In this document: positions 26,725 through 37,800 of the stretch, in pieces
Layout: the number at the start of each line of letters is the position of its first letter
Numbering within the stretch: the stretch's first letter is position 1
NCBI RefSeq assembly: GCF_001424105.1
Contig: NZ_LMQH01000011.1
Location: 2,061,442 to 2,110,182, forward strand
Reading direction: 5' to 3'
DNA from: Chryseobacterium sp. Leaf394
GTDB lineage: Bacteria; Bacteroidota; Bacteroidia; Flavobacteriales; Weeksellaceae
DNA: 48,741 nucleotides
Made by a program: the position numbers and the translations under genes
The notes under the pieces: generated by a model
The model's database searches: none
What the model was told of the DNA's origin: nothing
Seen by the model: only the letters and a program-made list of their open reading frames with translations

Positions 26725-27168
26725 ATGGCTTTATCTTTAGGCCTTCAAAATTTGATAACCGCTATGGAACAAAAAATACATCAGGGACGAAATGTAAAAC
26801 GCTTTAGAGAAATGCTAGGCATCAAACAGGAAGCTTTAGCTTTTGATTTGGGTGATGAATGGAATCAGAAGAAAATTTCTTTGCTTGAACAAAAGGAAGA
26901 AATAGATGAAAATTTGCTCAAGGCAATATCTCAGGCTTTGAGGATTCCTATTGAAGCTTTCCAAAATTTTGATGAAGAGCAGGCAATCAATATTATTTCA
27001 AATACATTTGATAATTGTCAACAACCAGCCTCTGTATTTTACAATTCTACAGTAAATCAAATCGACCAATTTGTGAAGCTTCACGAAGAAAAGATTGCTT
27101 TATACGAAAGGATGCTGAAAGAAAAAGATGAAATGATGGATCGGCTTGAAAAACTTATCAATAAATAA
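26725..27168 (+). CDS. XRE-family helix-turn-helix regulator
   Basis: A 147-aa protein. The HTH lies at residues 18-60: HQGRNVKRFREMLGIKQEAL, then LGDEWNQKKISLLEQKEEID, the usual helix 2-turn-helix 3 arrangement for Bacteroidota XRE proteins. The C-terminal third (HEEKIALYERMLKEKDEMMD) is a coiled coil suited to dimerisation. An in-frame ATG at 26764 (MEQKIHQGRNV) is an equally good start and matches the usual family N-terminus better. Probably regulates the divergent genes of the element. A strong terminator follows. Confidence 0.85.
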   Translation: MALSLGLQNLITAMEQKIHQGRNVKRFREMLGIKQEALAFDLGDEWNQKKISLLEQKEEIDENLLKAISQALRIPIEAFQNFDEEQAINIISNTFDNCQQPASVFYNSTVNQIDQFVKLHEEKIALYERMLKEKDEMMDRLEKLINK

Positions 27169-27206
27169 AAATATAAGTAATTCGGGATAATTACTTTTTC
27201 ATAGGG

Positions 27207-27233
27207 AAGGCTCAATCAACTTGGTTGAGCCTT
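27207..27233 (+). terminator. Rho-independent terminator after the XRE gene
   Basis: AAGGCTCAA (27207-27215) pairs with TTGAGCCTT (27225-27233); three further base pairs (one G-T) extend it towards a 3-nt loop. It is followed by TTTAGTT. It isolates the regulator from the methyltransferase gene. Confidence 0.85.
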
Positions 27234-27382
27234 TTAGTTGAAAACACGATTTGTTATTGTACAAATTTAAAATTTTGATAAATCCCTGACTAAAACTTTT
27301 TATAAAGGATTTCATTCAAATTTTCAGTAACTTTACCATTCTTAATTAACAACCCCTAAAGGTTATAAAAATAACATTATCA

Positions 27383-30300
27383 ATGACTTATGTAGACTTC
27401 TTTACTAATTTAGGCTTTGACTTCAATTCTGATTTGAAGCTTAAACATATTAATATTGATAGAGAATCTACCTTATCTCAAAAACTTAAAAATTCTGTTT
27501 TTTTTTATAAGAATCCAAACAATACCAATACCTCATTCTATCTAATAACATCTTCATTAGGAACGCTAGAACTTGTAGAATTTAGAAAATATGTCTGGAA
27601 TAGAAATGATGCAGATATTATTTTCTACTATCCTCCTGAAGCTGAAAAAGTTAAAATGCTTTATGCAAAATATTCTCCTAAAATTTCGAATAGAGATAGT
27701 GTTTTAGAGGTCTTTTCAACTACTCAGAAAGATGCAGATACTATTGAAAAGATTAGACACTGGCAATTTGATAGTGGAGTTTTTTGGTTAAATTATCATT
27801 CGTTTATTAATAAAACCAAATATAAAGGAATTGATAAAGAATTGGTTACTACTTTGGAAGCACTCAAAGTGCAATTGAGCAAATTGTTAATACTATCGAT
27901 TTCCGATGAGAAGATAAGAAACAATGTGGTTCAGGCGTTAATTGACAGAACTCTTTACATCAAATATTTAGAAGATAATCATATCATTAACTCATATTTT
28001 TTCAGTTATTACTTTAACGACGGAGCGCTCAATTATGAAAAATTATTAGTAAATAGTTCCAATAGGGATATTAACAAGTTATATAGAATCATTCACGAAA
28101 TATTTAACAATGCACTTTTTGATCAGCCCACGATTGATGATAAATATTTAACAAGTGATGTACGCATACTTATAGCTAACTCATTTAATCATAATGTAAT
28201 TACAGGTCAATTAAGGTTATTTGATTTCAGGTTTGATGTTTTACCCGTTGAATTTATTAGTTATATTTACGAAGTCTTTCTCTCAGAAAAGCAAAAAGAA
28301 AACGGTATATACTACACTCCGAAAAAATTAGCACAATTAATTGTAGACGATGTCATCATTGAAGATAAAATAGGTCCAATTTTAGACCCGTCGAGCGGCT
28401 CAGGAATGTTCTTAACAGTGGGATTCCAAAGGCTTTTGGAAATTGCTCAAAAGCAAGGCTTAGAACCTGAAAATAATATTGATAAGATCAGGTTTAGAAC
28501 ACGACTTCTGTCAGATAATATATTTGGAATCGAAATAGAACCTACGGCTCAACGTTTCACACTCTTTTCCCTTTCTTTACAAATTTTTGAAGGAATTAAT
28601 CCTTCCGATATAAAGCATTTTATTGCTGATGAATTAGTGCAGAAAAACGAGATAAACTTATTTAATGAGTTTAATTTTTATAAAAATATTATTCGTCAAA
28701 ATGCTTTAGACATAGAGAATAAAGTTTTTGAGTCCATAAAATTCAAATATATTATAGGTAATCCCCCATTTGTAAGAAAAGGGATTAGTGATGATGCAAA
28801 AAATTTCACCAATCAATATGAATTGATTATTTCCGATAAAAAAATATCTGCGAAAGATGTTATTGATGGATATCAAATTTCACAATGTTTTCTATTAAAA
28901 ATTAAAGAATGGAGCGACGAAAACACCAGATTAGGTTTTATTTCAAACAGTTCTAATTTTTATAATGAAGCACAAAAATTCCAAAAATTCTTTTATTCAA
29001 ATTATGGGATTGAAAAAATATATGAATTATCAAGAGTAAAAAAAATATTATTTGAGAATGCAGATGAAAGCGTTGTTGCTATAATCTTCACGAATGTTAT
29101 ACAAAATAATATCATTAATTACTATCCTGTAGATAAGGGTGTGTTCTCTGAAAGTCCTTTTGAATTATTAATAATACAAGAAGACAAGATTATTAAAATC
29201 GACCAAAAAAGATTATTTAGTGATCATAAACAAATACGCTTGAGAGATTTTCTTGTCAGCAATATTTACGACAATGAGTTGGTTCTAAATATCAAAAATA
29301 ATTCAAGAGTTAAAAATTTTTACTCATCAATAGGTAGAGGATTTCAAATATGGGGTGAAACTGCAAGAAAAAAAGAATACAATTTATCACAGAAAAACTG
29401 GAACAAACTAACTAAAGAACAGAAAGATGAATATTTGAAAATTTTTATTGATAAATACTTTAGTAGTACAAAAACAGATTTTTATAATAAACCATACATA
29501 AAGCCTTCGAACCTTAAGCCATTTTTAAAAATAGATCCGAATAAGTTTATCAGTTCTTTAGAAAATTTTGAAAGACCCATCAGCAATTCTGATATTTACA
29601 TTGGAGATAAGTTGATGTTTTCCCGAATAGGAAGTAACTTAAATTGCGTATATTCTAAAGATACAGATTATTTTGATTTTTCAATTTACACAATAAAGCT
29701 AAAAGAGCCACACTTATATTACCTATTCGTTGCTATTTTGAATTCTTATGTGATACGTTTTTATTTAGATTTCTACCTTCGAAAGAGAATGTTTGATTCA
29801 TTTTCTCGGATTGGAAATGATGATATACTTAATATCCCTATCCCCAATAACCTAAATGAGAATATTGTAAATCAAATATCCATAATTAGTGAAAATTTAG
29901 CAAATCATAAATGTACCTATTCTGAGAAAGAAGATGAGTTAAATAATTTAGTTTATGATTTATTTGAACTTTCATACTGGGAAAGACAACGAATCAAAGA
30001 TTACTTTATTCCAAAATCAAGGATTGGACGAAAAAAAAACGCATTAGATTGTTACAAGATTACCCTAAATGAAGTAATTGAATTTTATTTTGAAACCCAT
30101 ATAAAGATAGAGGAAGCATCTGCAGGATTTAATTTAATTGTAGTAAAAATATCATTTGGCAATAGTTCCACCAGCCCTGATATTAATAAAACAAAAAAGT
30201 TTTTACTTAACGAGATTTTTGAGCAAAATCCCGAAGCAAACTTTTTAGCAAGTCAAGAAAAGATTTTTGGAAAAGATTGTGTATATATAGTAAAAGAAGA

Positions 30301-30397
30301 TATTAATAAAAACTGGACAGAAACAAAGGCCTTCGAAGATGGACAAGATATTTTAAAAAACTTAATACCTAATGAGAATGAAGAGAGATTACATTAG
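27383..30397 (+). CDS. N6-adenine DNA methyltransferase (Eco57I/type IIG-like)
   Basis: A 1004-aa protein. The N-terminal ~290 residues are not recognised. The methyltransferase core follows: NGIYYTPKKLAQ near 307, SAM-binding motif I DPSSGSGMFLTV near 335, FGIEIEPTAQRF, and catalytic motif IV NPPFVRKG near 459. After about 640 come segments typical of a target-recognition domain (KPYIKPSNLKPFL; PISNSDIYIGDKLMFSRIG), and the last ~130 residues are charged. It should methylate adenine in a specific sequence. It overlaps a PD-(D/E)XK-like gene by 26 bp, suggesting a split type II system. Unlike true type IIG enzymes, no nuclease motif is evident in its N-terminus. Confidence 0.85.
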   Translation: MTYVDFFTNLGFDFNSDLKLKHINIDRESTLSQKLKNSVFFYKNPNNTNTSFYLITSSLGTLELVEFRKYVWNRNDADIIFYYPPEAEKVKMLYAKYSPKISNRDSVLEVFSTTQKDADTIEKIRHWQFDSGVFWLNYHSFINKTKYKGIDKELVTTLEALKVQLSKLLILSISDEKIRNNVVQALIDRTLYIKYLEDNHIINSYFFSYYFNDGALNYEKLLVNSSNRDINKLYRIIHEIFNNALFDQPTIDDKYLTSDVRILIANSFNHNVITGQLRLFDFRFDVLPVEFISYIYEVFLSEKQKENGIYYTPKKLAQLIVDDVIIEDKIGPILDPSSGSGMFLTVGFQRLLEIAQKQGLEPENNIDKIRFRTRLLSDNIFGIEIEPTAQRFTLFSLSLQIFEGINPSDIKHFIADELVQKNEINLFNEFNFYKNIIRQNALDIENKVFESIKFKYIIGNPPFVRKGISDDAKNFTNQYELIISDKKISAKDVIDGYQISQCFLLKIKEWSDENTRLGFISNSSNFYNEAQKFQKFFYSNYGIEKIYELSRVKKILFENADESVVAIIFTNVIQNNIINYYPVDKGVFSESPFELLIIQEDKIIKIDQKRLFSDHKQIRLRDFLVSNIYDNELVLNIKNNSRVKNFYSSIGRGFQIWGETARKKEYNLSQKNWNKLTKEQKDEYLKIFIDKYFSSTKTDFYNKPYIKPSNLKPFLKIDPNKFISSLENFERPISNSDIYIGDKLMFSRIGSNLNCVYSKDTDYFDFSIYTIKLKEPHLYYLFVAILNSYVIRFYLDFYLRKRMFDSFSRIGNDDILNIPIPNNLNENIVNQISIISENLANHKCTYSEKEDELNNLVYDLFELSYWERQRIKDYFIPKSRIGRKKNALDCYKITLNEVIEFYFETHIKIEEASAGFNLIVVKISFGNSSTSPDINKTKKFLLNEIFEQNPEANFLASQEKIFGKDCVYIVKEDINKNWTETKAFEDGQDILKNLIPNENEERLH

Positions 30398-31097
30398 GAA
30401 TAAGAAGCCTACCACATTACCATTCGACACTCGCCAATTAAAAACCTTAGATGATGAGTTTTGGAAAAAATGGGCTTTTTACTATTTGCTTGACTTTTAT
30501 AAAAATTATGACAGGAATGAGTTAAAGTCAATAATAGAAGAAGAAACTAAAAAGCAGTATCCAAGAACTGAAAGAGAAATTGCAAAATTTCTACGCTTAA
30601 AATTAAAAGCAAACAGACAATTTGGTTTAAATTTCTCAGTGAAGGGTGAGGAAACTAATGATGAGGACGTTGAAGGAAACTATGACATTACAATCCACAA
30701 TACATATTGGAAAAGTCAAGATTTCTATTTTGAATGCAAAAATCTTGATGGCAGTCAAGATTTAATTAATAAGTATGTTTGCTACAATACTTACAAGAAA
30801 AACAAAAAAAATGAGAATATTTTTGACGGAGGTGTCTTACGTTATTTTAATGGAAAATATGCGCAAAATCTAGTTTTTGGCGGTATGATTGGTTTTTTGA
30901 TACTTGGTGATAAAGCTGAAATTAAACTTAATCTGTTGGCAAAATTAAATGAAAAACTAACAACTTCTCCAGATGGAGATCTAATAAAAATCAATGACAA
31001 TTCTATTGATGGCAACAGCTTTACGTTTGATAGCGTTCATAGAAGGTTAAACGATGAATTCACCTTACACCACCTGCTTTTTGATTTTTCCGTATAG
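30372..31097 (+). CDS. Putative restriction endonuclease, PD-(D/E)XK-like
   Basis: A 241-aa protein whose start overlaps the methyltransferase end by 26 bp in another frame. The likely catalytic residues are Asp105 in GNYDITIHNTYW and Glu121 with Lys123 in DFYFECKNLDGSQ, the D-x(n)-E-x-K signature. The N-terminal ~90 residues are helical (FWKKWAFYYLLDFYKNYDRN). I do not recognise a named family. The overlap with a methyltransferase makes a restriction partner the most likely role. The TAG stop is followed by 430 bp of non-coding DNA. Confidence 0.65.
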   Translation: MRMKRDYIRNKKPTTLPFDTRQLKTLDDEFWKKWAFYYLLDFYKNYDRNELKSIIEEETKKQYPRTEREIAKFLRLKLKANRQFGLNFSVKGEETNDEDVEGNYDITIHNTYWKSQDFYFECKNLDGSQDLINKYVCYNTYKKNKKNENIFDGGVLRYFNGKYAQNLVFGGMIGFLILGDKAEIKLNLLAKLNEKLTTSPDGDLIKINDNSIDGNSFTFDSVHRRLNDEFTLHHLLFDFSV

Positions 31098-31241
31098 TAA
31101 TTTATGTTAAATAATTCTAAAAGGTATATCAATATTTAACATCCTAAATTAGATATGTATTCTGCATCTATTTACAAAATTCTAAATCTAATTACACAAA
31201 ATATACTATGTATTTTTGTACTGTTAGGTTCAAAACTATTG

Positions 31242-31318
31242 TTAGTTTTGGAATGCAAAAGGTTTCTTAGTTTGAGAATGCAATCAATAGGTAGCAAAAT
31301 ATGTATTTATTATATTTG
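31242..31318 (+). promoter_or_regulatory. Candidate promoter of the PLD/SNF2 operon with two upstream direct repeats
   Basis: TTAGTTTTGGAATGCAA (31242-31258) and TTAGTTTGAGAATGCAA (31267-31283) are 25 bp apart, start to start. A -7 box TATATTTG follows at 31311-31318. The transcript would have a leader of about 200 nt before the gene at 31530. The rest of the gap 31098-31529 shows nothing else I can support. Confidence 0.5.
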
Positions 31319-31529
31319 CCATTATAGGTAAATTATAGCAGATGATTTTGACTAAACTATGAAAGATTACAATCAAAAAGGAAGTAACTGAAAAACAAAA
31401 TCCTCAACTTGACAAAATTTAAAATAAAACATAAAAAATAAAGATTTCTAACAGACTACTAAATAATGGATGTTTTGAAAGAAGAAAAATATCTGATTAA
31501 AGTCTGATAAATATTAAGATAAAATAATA

Positions 31530-34500
31530 ATGTCAACTAAATTTTTTACAAACGAAAATGATAATACCCTACTAAGCAAAATTGAGGGGATATTTAAGCA
31601 TAGAAATATCCATTTTTTCGATGCTTTAGTTGGATATTTTCGTGCATCGGGATATTTTCGTATACGAAATTTTGTCGAAAAAGCAGATGAGATTAGAATA
31701 TTGGTTGGAATTAATGTTGACAATCTCATATTTGAAGCCAATAAAAAAGGTTTGTTATTTGTCGAAGATCCCACAAAAAGTAGAGATGATTTTTTTGAAC
31801 AAATAAAGAAAAATATACAAGAAGCAGAATATGACAAAGAAGTGGAAGATGGAATGTTTGGATTTATTACCGACTTAGCTAGAGGCAAAATCAAAATAAA
31901 AGTGCACCCTAAACAAAACCTTCATGCCAAAATCTATATTTTTAGAGAGAAAGAAAAGCATAATCACGGGTACGGTTCAGTTATTACAGGATCTAGCAAT
32001 TTAACTGATAATGGGCTGTCAAGAAATTTTGAGTTCAACGTGGAGTTAAGGGATAACACCGATATAGACTTTGCAACTTATACTTTTGATAAACTGTGGA
32101 ATGAAAGCACTGAAATAGGTCAAGAATTCGTTGAGAAACTAAAAAACGAAACCTTTCTAAATGATGAGTTCACTCCATTCGAAGTTTATATGAAATTCCT
32201 AATTGAATATTTTGGTAAAAACATCGACTTTGACCCAAACTCAATTCAGGATTTGCCACAAGGATTTAAAAAGTTATCTTATCAAGTAGACGCTGTAGCT
32301 GACGGATACAATAAAATGATGAAACATCGTGGTTTCTTTCTGTCAGATGTGGTTGGACTAGGAAAAACAATTGTTGCTACATTGATAGCGAAAAAATTTT
32401 TCTATTCTAACGGCTTTCCTTCTTATCTATCTCAGACTCTAATTATATGCCCTCCTGCACTAAAAGAGAACTGGGATGATACATTATCCAAGTTTGGTAT
32501 ACATAATTACAAGATCCTTACTTCTGGCAGTTTGCATAAATTAACCAAATACCAAGATTATGATTTAATTGTTGTGGACGAAGCTCATAAATTTAGAAGT
32601 GATAGTGCGGAAATGTATTTTCACTTACAAAATATTTGCAAATCAAATACACGTAAGATATTGCAGGACGGCACATCTGAACAAAAAAGAGTCATTTTAA
32701 TTTCTGCTACCCCACTAAATAATCGACCTGAGGATATAGCTAACCTAGTATATTTGTTTCAAGACGCTAAAAACTCAACATTAGAAGTAGGTAATTTACA
32801 ACACTTCTTCCGTGGACAAATTGATGAATACAAAAAATTGAAAGCAGAAGTAGATATTCAAAAATTAACCATAGGCGTAAAATTAATTTATGAGAAGATA
32901 AGGATAAAAGTAATCGAGCCACTAATGGTACGCCGCACAAGAACTGACTTATCTGAAAACGAAGAATATGCAAAAGATTTAAAAGAACAAGGGGTAATAT
33001 TTCCAGCGGTAAATAAACCAGAAAAAATATTCTACCAATTAGATGAGCATTTAGATAGTATTTATGATAAAACTATTTTATATTTAAGTCATCCAACAAA
33101 AGGTCTTACTTATAATCGTTATCAAGCTATAAAATTTTTAAAACCACATAAGAAATCAAAATATCCGAAAGCCGATCATACATCAACACAATTAGCATTT
33201 ATAATGAAAACGATGTTGGTGAAGCGTATTGACAGTAGTTTCTACGCTTTCAAGCAATCATTAAAACGTTTTTCAGTCGCAACCAATGCTATGGTACAAA
33301 TGTTTGAGAACGACAGAATATATATTGCACCGAATATAAGTGTTAACGATTACATCAACGAAGGAAAAGAAGAGGAACTAATAACTTTATTAACCAATTT
33401 AGCAGACACTGATCCAACCATTGAAATTTGTAATGCTGATGATTTTGAACCACACTTTTTTAAAGGATTAAAAGCTGATAAAGTTTTATTAGATGAATTA
33501 ATGGGTTATTGGTCAAGTATTATCCAAGATCCAAAACTGGATGAATTTAAAAAGTATCTTGAAACTACTTTGCTTAATAAATCCATTAACAAAGAAGGAA
33601 AACTAGTAATTTTTTCCGAAAGTAAAGAAACAACTTCTTACCTATCAGAAGAACTTAAGAAGTCAGGATTTGATAAAATTTTAGTGGTTGATAGTAAAAC
33701 TCGAAAAGATAGATTTCCTATTGTAAAAGCAAATTTCGATGCCAATATTCCTTTGTCAGACCAAAAGGATGATTATAATATTGTCATTAGTACAGAAGTA
33801 TTAGCAGAAGGCGTTAATATGCACCGTGCTAATATAATTTTAAATTATGACACACCTTGGAACAGTACTCGATTAATGCAACGTATTGGCCGTGTTAACC
33901 GGATTGGCTCGATGGCAGATAACATTTACATATACAATTTCTTTCCCACAGCAAAAGTTAATAAAGATATTGAATTAGAGAAGAAAGCGATTATGAAGCT
34001 ACAAGCTTTCCACAGTGCAATGGGCGAAGATAGTCAAATTTATTCTCAAGACGAGGTAACAGAAAGCTTTGGTTTGTTTGATAAATCCATAAACGAAGAG
34101 AAGGATGAAAAATTAAGAATTTTATTAGAATTGCGAAGATTCAAAAGAGATAATATTAGCTTATTCAAAAAAATAAAGAATATGCCAATGAAGGCAAGAG
34201 TAGGTAGAAAAAATTCTACACTTACAGGAGCAACTATTACTTTCATTCGAAACGAGAAAAGAGATGCCTTTCTGCTTGTAGATGATAATGGAACTGTAGA
34301 AGAATTAACTTTTTTACAAGCTGAGCGGAAATATTATGCTAATGTGACAGAGAAAAGTATTCCGCTCAACCACCGCCACCATGAGCAAGTAAAAATTGCA
34401 ATTCAGCTATTTACAAATAGGATTGAAGAAGAAAAAAACAGAGAACGAAAAATAGATACTACACAAGGTCCTAATGAAAAAAAAGCATTGGCTTTTTTAG

Positions 34501-34796
34501 ATGCCTTAACAAATGTAGAGACAGCTAATCATAATGAAAGAGAGTTGCTGCAAAATGCTAAGACCGCGATTCGGTTAGGTAAATTTCAACATTTGCAACG
34601 AGATATAAATAAAGTAGCAAAAACCCTAAAGACGACACCACTAATACCTACAATATTATTGGAGGAAGTTATAAAAGTATTGAACAAGTATCCGCTTACC
34701 TTAATAGTGGATGAAAACATTCAAGTTATTCAACCTGTCTTTAATTTGAAAGAGTTTAAGCCGGAAATTATAATTAGCGAAAGTTTTAATAACTAA
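31530..34796 (+). CDS. PLD-domain SNF2-family helicase/nuclease
   Basis: A 1088-aa protein. The N-terminal ~200 residues are a phospholipase D-type nuclease-like domain with one HKD motif: LHAKIYIF near 131-138, followed by GSSNLTDNGL near 154. A superfamily 2 SNF2 ATPase follows: VVGLGKTIVATL near 274 (Walker A), VVDEAHKF near 348 (motif II), LISATPLNN near 390 (motif III), ISTEVLAEGVNMHRA and RLMQRIGRVNRIG near 780 (motifs V-VI). The C-terminal ~250 residues are charged and helical. It probably translocates on DNA and cuts it, in partnership with the methyltransferase 7 bp downstream. Known families of PLD-fused SNF2 proteins occur in restriction-like defence loci. Confidence 0.88.
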   Translation: MSTKFFTNENDNTLLSKIEGIFKHRNIHFFDALVGYFRASGYFRIRNFVEKADEIRILVGINVDNLIFEANKKGLLFVEDPTKSRDDFFEQIKKNIQEAEYDKEVEDGMFGFITDLARGKIKIKVHPKQNLHAKIYIFREKEKHNHGYGSVITGSSNLTDNGLSRNFEFNVELRDNTDIDFATYTFDKLWNESTEIGQEFVEKLKNETFLNDEFTPFEVYMKFLIEYFGKNIDFDPNSIQDLPQGFKKLSYQVDAVADGYNKMMKHRGFFLSDVVGLGKTIVATLIAKKFFYSNGFPSYLSQTLIICPPALKENWDDTLSKFGIHNYKILTSGSLHKLTKYQDYDLIVVDEAHKFRSDSAEMYFHLQNICKSNTRKILQDGTSEQKRVILISATPLNNRPEDIANLVYLFQDAKNSTLEVGNLQHFFRGQIDEYKKLKAEVDIQKLTIGVKLIYEKIRIKVIEPLMVRRTRTDLSENEEYAKDLKEQGVIFPAVNKPEKIFYQLDEHLDSIYDKTILYLSHPTKGLTYNRYQAIKFLKPHKKSKYPKADHTSTQLAFIMKTMLVKRIDSSFYAFKQSLKRFSVATNAMVQMFENDRIYIAPNISVNDYINEGKEEELITLLTNLADTDPTIEICNADDFEPHFFKGLKADKVLLDELMGYWSSIIQDPKLDEFKKYLETTLLNKSINKEGKLVIFSESKETTSYLSEELKKSGFDKILVVDSKTRKDRFPIVKANFDANIPLSDQKDDYNIVISTEVLAEGVNMHRANIILNYDTPWNSTRLMQRIGRVNRIGSMADNIYIYNFFPTAKVNKDIELEKKAIMKLQAFHSAMGEDSQIYSQDEVTESFGLFDKSINEEKDEKLRILLELRRFKRDNISLFKKIKNMPMKARVGRKNSTLTGATITFIRNEKRDAFLLVDDNGTVEELTFLQAERKYYANVTEKSIPLNHRHHEQVKIAIQLFTNRIEEEKNRERKIDTTQGPNEKKALAFLDALTNVETANHNERELLQNAKTAIRLGKFQHLQRDINKVAKTLKTTPLIPTILLEEVIKVLNKYPLTLIVDENIQVIQPVFNLKEFKPEIIISESFNN

Positions 34797-34803
34797 TAAT
34801 AAA

Positions 34804-37800
34804 ATGCAGGAACGAGAAATTAAAAATATTCTTAGTAGTAGTTATGACTTTGAAAAATGGCATAAAGTTATTGACTATGTTTTTCCCAAAGTGAACTTTG
34901 AAAGATTAATTGTTCAATTGGATGATAATTCCGATAAAACCAAATATATTCATCAAAAAGGAACTATAGAACTCACGGATGGTAAAAAAATAATTATATT
35001 AGAAGTAGGTATAAAGAAAGAAAATAATATTGCAAGAAGTAAAGTTGGATTTCATAATCTGACTTCAAAGTATATAGATCAGGCAAATAATCACGGCATC
35101 CTTGTTTTTTATGTCTCAGAAGATAAATCTCACCCAAATTACAGGCTTTCTTTTATCTGCAAACAATCGAAATTTAAAGAAGATGGAAGTTTTGAGGAGT
35201 TCAAAACAAATCCAAAACGATATACATACCTTTTGGGCATTAATGAAATATGTACCACAGCAGCTAAAAGATTAAAAGAACTCTCAACAAAAAAAGATGG
35301 TTTTGATTTTAAACTGGAAGATGTAATTGAAGCTTTCTCCGTAGAAAAGCTTAACGATGAGTTTTTTCGCAGATACAAAGAACAATTTCATATATTTAGT
35401 AATTATCTTATTGAAGATGAAAAAATTAGATATGGTGTTTTTGGTATCAATAAATATGAGAAACAGGAGGATCGAATAGATAATGAACTTCCTATCCGGG
35501 ATTTTACGAAAAGACTTTTGGGAAGATTAGTGTTCTTATATTTTTTGCAACGTAAGGGATGGATGGGTGTATCTGCTAAAACTACAGGAAATGAAATGAT
35601 TTGGAAAGATGGGTACAAAGATTTTGTATATCGTCTTTTTAAAGAAGCTAAATATCCAGAAAAATTTCATAGCAAATATCTGTCAGCACTATTTTACGAA
35701 ACACTTAATAATGAAAATAGAGAAGGCTTCGTTTTTCTGATTGATGGTAACACACCTTTTATTGACGGCATAAAGAGATGTGTTCCATATCTCAATGGTG
35801 GACTTTTTGAAAATAATTTTCTGAAAGGCAATAAAGTAGACTTTCCAACAAATTTATTTAAAAGTCTTTTTGAGTTTTTAGAACAGTATAATTTTACAAT
35901 TGATGAAAATAGTCCTGAAGATCACGAAGTAGGTATAGACCCTGAAATGTTAGGACATATTTTTGAGAATCTTTTGGAAGATAATCGTGATAAGGGAGCT
36001 TATTACACACCTAAAGAGGTTGTACATTACATGAGCCAACAAAGCATTATTGCGTATTTAAATCATAAATTAAATTCAAATTCCAATGATATAGAAATAT
36101 TTATCAAAGAGAATAAGATATCAAACTACATCAAAAAACATATTACCGATCTAAATATTTTATTAAGAGAAGTAAAAGTTTGTGACCCAGCTATCGGTTC
36201 AGGAGCCTTTCCTATGGGAATATTAAAGGTTATTTATAGTGCCTTACAAATACTGCACAATATTGTCGATGATCCAGAAAATTTTGACGAAGCACAAACT
36301 AAACGTGATATTATTCAAAATAGCATTTATGGTGTAGATTTAGAAAGAGGGGCTGTAGATATTGCCCGTTTACGCTTTTGGCTAGCTTTGGTAGTAGACG
36401 AAGACGAGCCACAGCCACTACCAAATTTGGATTATAAAATTGTAAGCGGCAACTCATTGATACATCGCTACAGCATTGATATTGAATTAAATGAAGCCTT
36501 TAAACAATTTAACAAAAAAGTTAAATCAAAAGATTATGATAATCAAAAAATAAAAGATTTGCTAAATAATCGAAACGTTGATTTAGGTTTTTACAAGGAG
36601 ATAGTCAATGATTTTCTAAACGTTTCGTCTACTGAAAACAAGGAAGTATTCAGAGAGTTAATTTCCGAAATAAAAGATGCGTTTAAAACTACTTTTTCTA
36701 ATAAAGAAAAAGATAAGCTAGCAATAGCAAAAGGTGCAGTTGAAAAATTGAAAGCAATTAATTTATTTGGGAAAATCTCAGGTACGAAATCTCAGATTGT
36801 AGATGCCGAAAAGAAATATCAAAAATTACTCAATGAAAGAAATAAAATTTTTTCAGAAAAAATTTATAAAAATGCTTTCGAATGGCGATTTGAATTTCCA
36901 AATCTTTTAAATGATGAAGGATGGTTCACAGGATTCGATATAGTCATAGGTAATCCTCCATATATTAAAGAACATACAAATAGAAAAGCATTTGATGGTA
37001 TAAGAGACAGTCCCTACTTTATAGGTAAGATGGACATATGGCATTTTTTTGCCTGTTACTTTATCGATATGTTAAAAAATAATGGAGGCATACAGTGCTT
37101 TATAGCACAAAATAACTGGATAACTAGCAGTGGTGCTTCAAAATTACGTAGTAAGATTTTAAAGGAAACACAGATGATTTCTTTTATTGACTTTGGCAAC
37201 TACAAAGTATTTCAGAATGCAGGTATTCAAACAATGATTTATGTTGTAAAAAAAGTTTTATCTGTACCTGAAAAATATGACGTTCATTACTCTAGGCTCT
37301 TTGTAGATAACATTGATAAAACTTTTTTAGATTTCTTTCTACAATCTTCTGTTGATACAAAACATAATAACTTTGAAAAGATTAATTTTGAATTTATTCC
37401 AGAAAATTACTTTAACGGTTACATCACATTTGCAAATGATGCTAATAGTAATATTTTACGAAAAATTCAATCGATACAAAGTACAAAGTTGCTATCCAAA
37501 GAAGTCGCTTCAGGAATCGATTTTACGCAAGATTTTTTGAGCAAAAAAAATGCTGATAAATTAGGTAATGATTTTAGAGTTGGTAATGGTGTATTTGCAT
37601 TAAGTGATAATGAATTAAAAAATCTGGAATTAAATGATAATGAAAAAGAATTAATACGACCATACTTTACAACAGAGCAGTTTGGGCGATTTTTCGCAAA
37701 AAAAGAGAATAAATATTGGTTAATATATACTGGATCAAATTTTAAAAATGCAGATGCTATTATTCCATATCCAAATATTAAAAAACATTTAGATCATTTT

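Noticed and set aside
31514..31894. 126-aa minus-strand ORF over the PLD domain
   Set aside because: Shadow of the SNF2 gene; Ser-rich composition typical of antisense frames.
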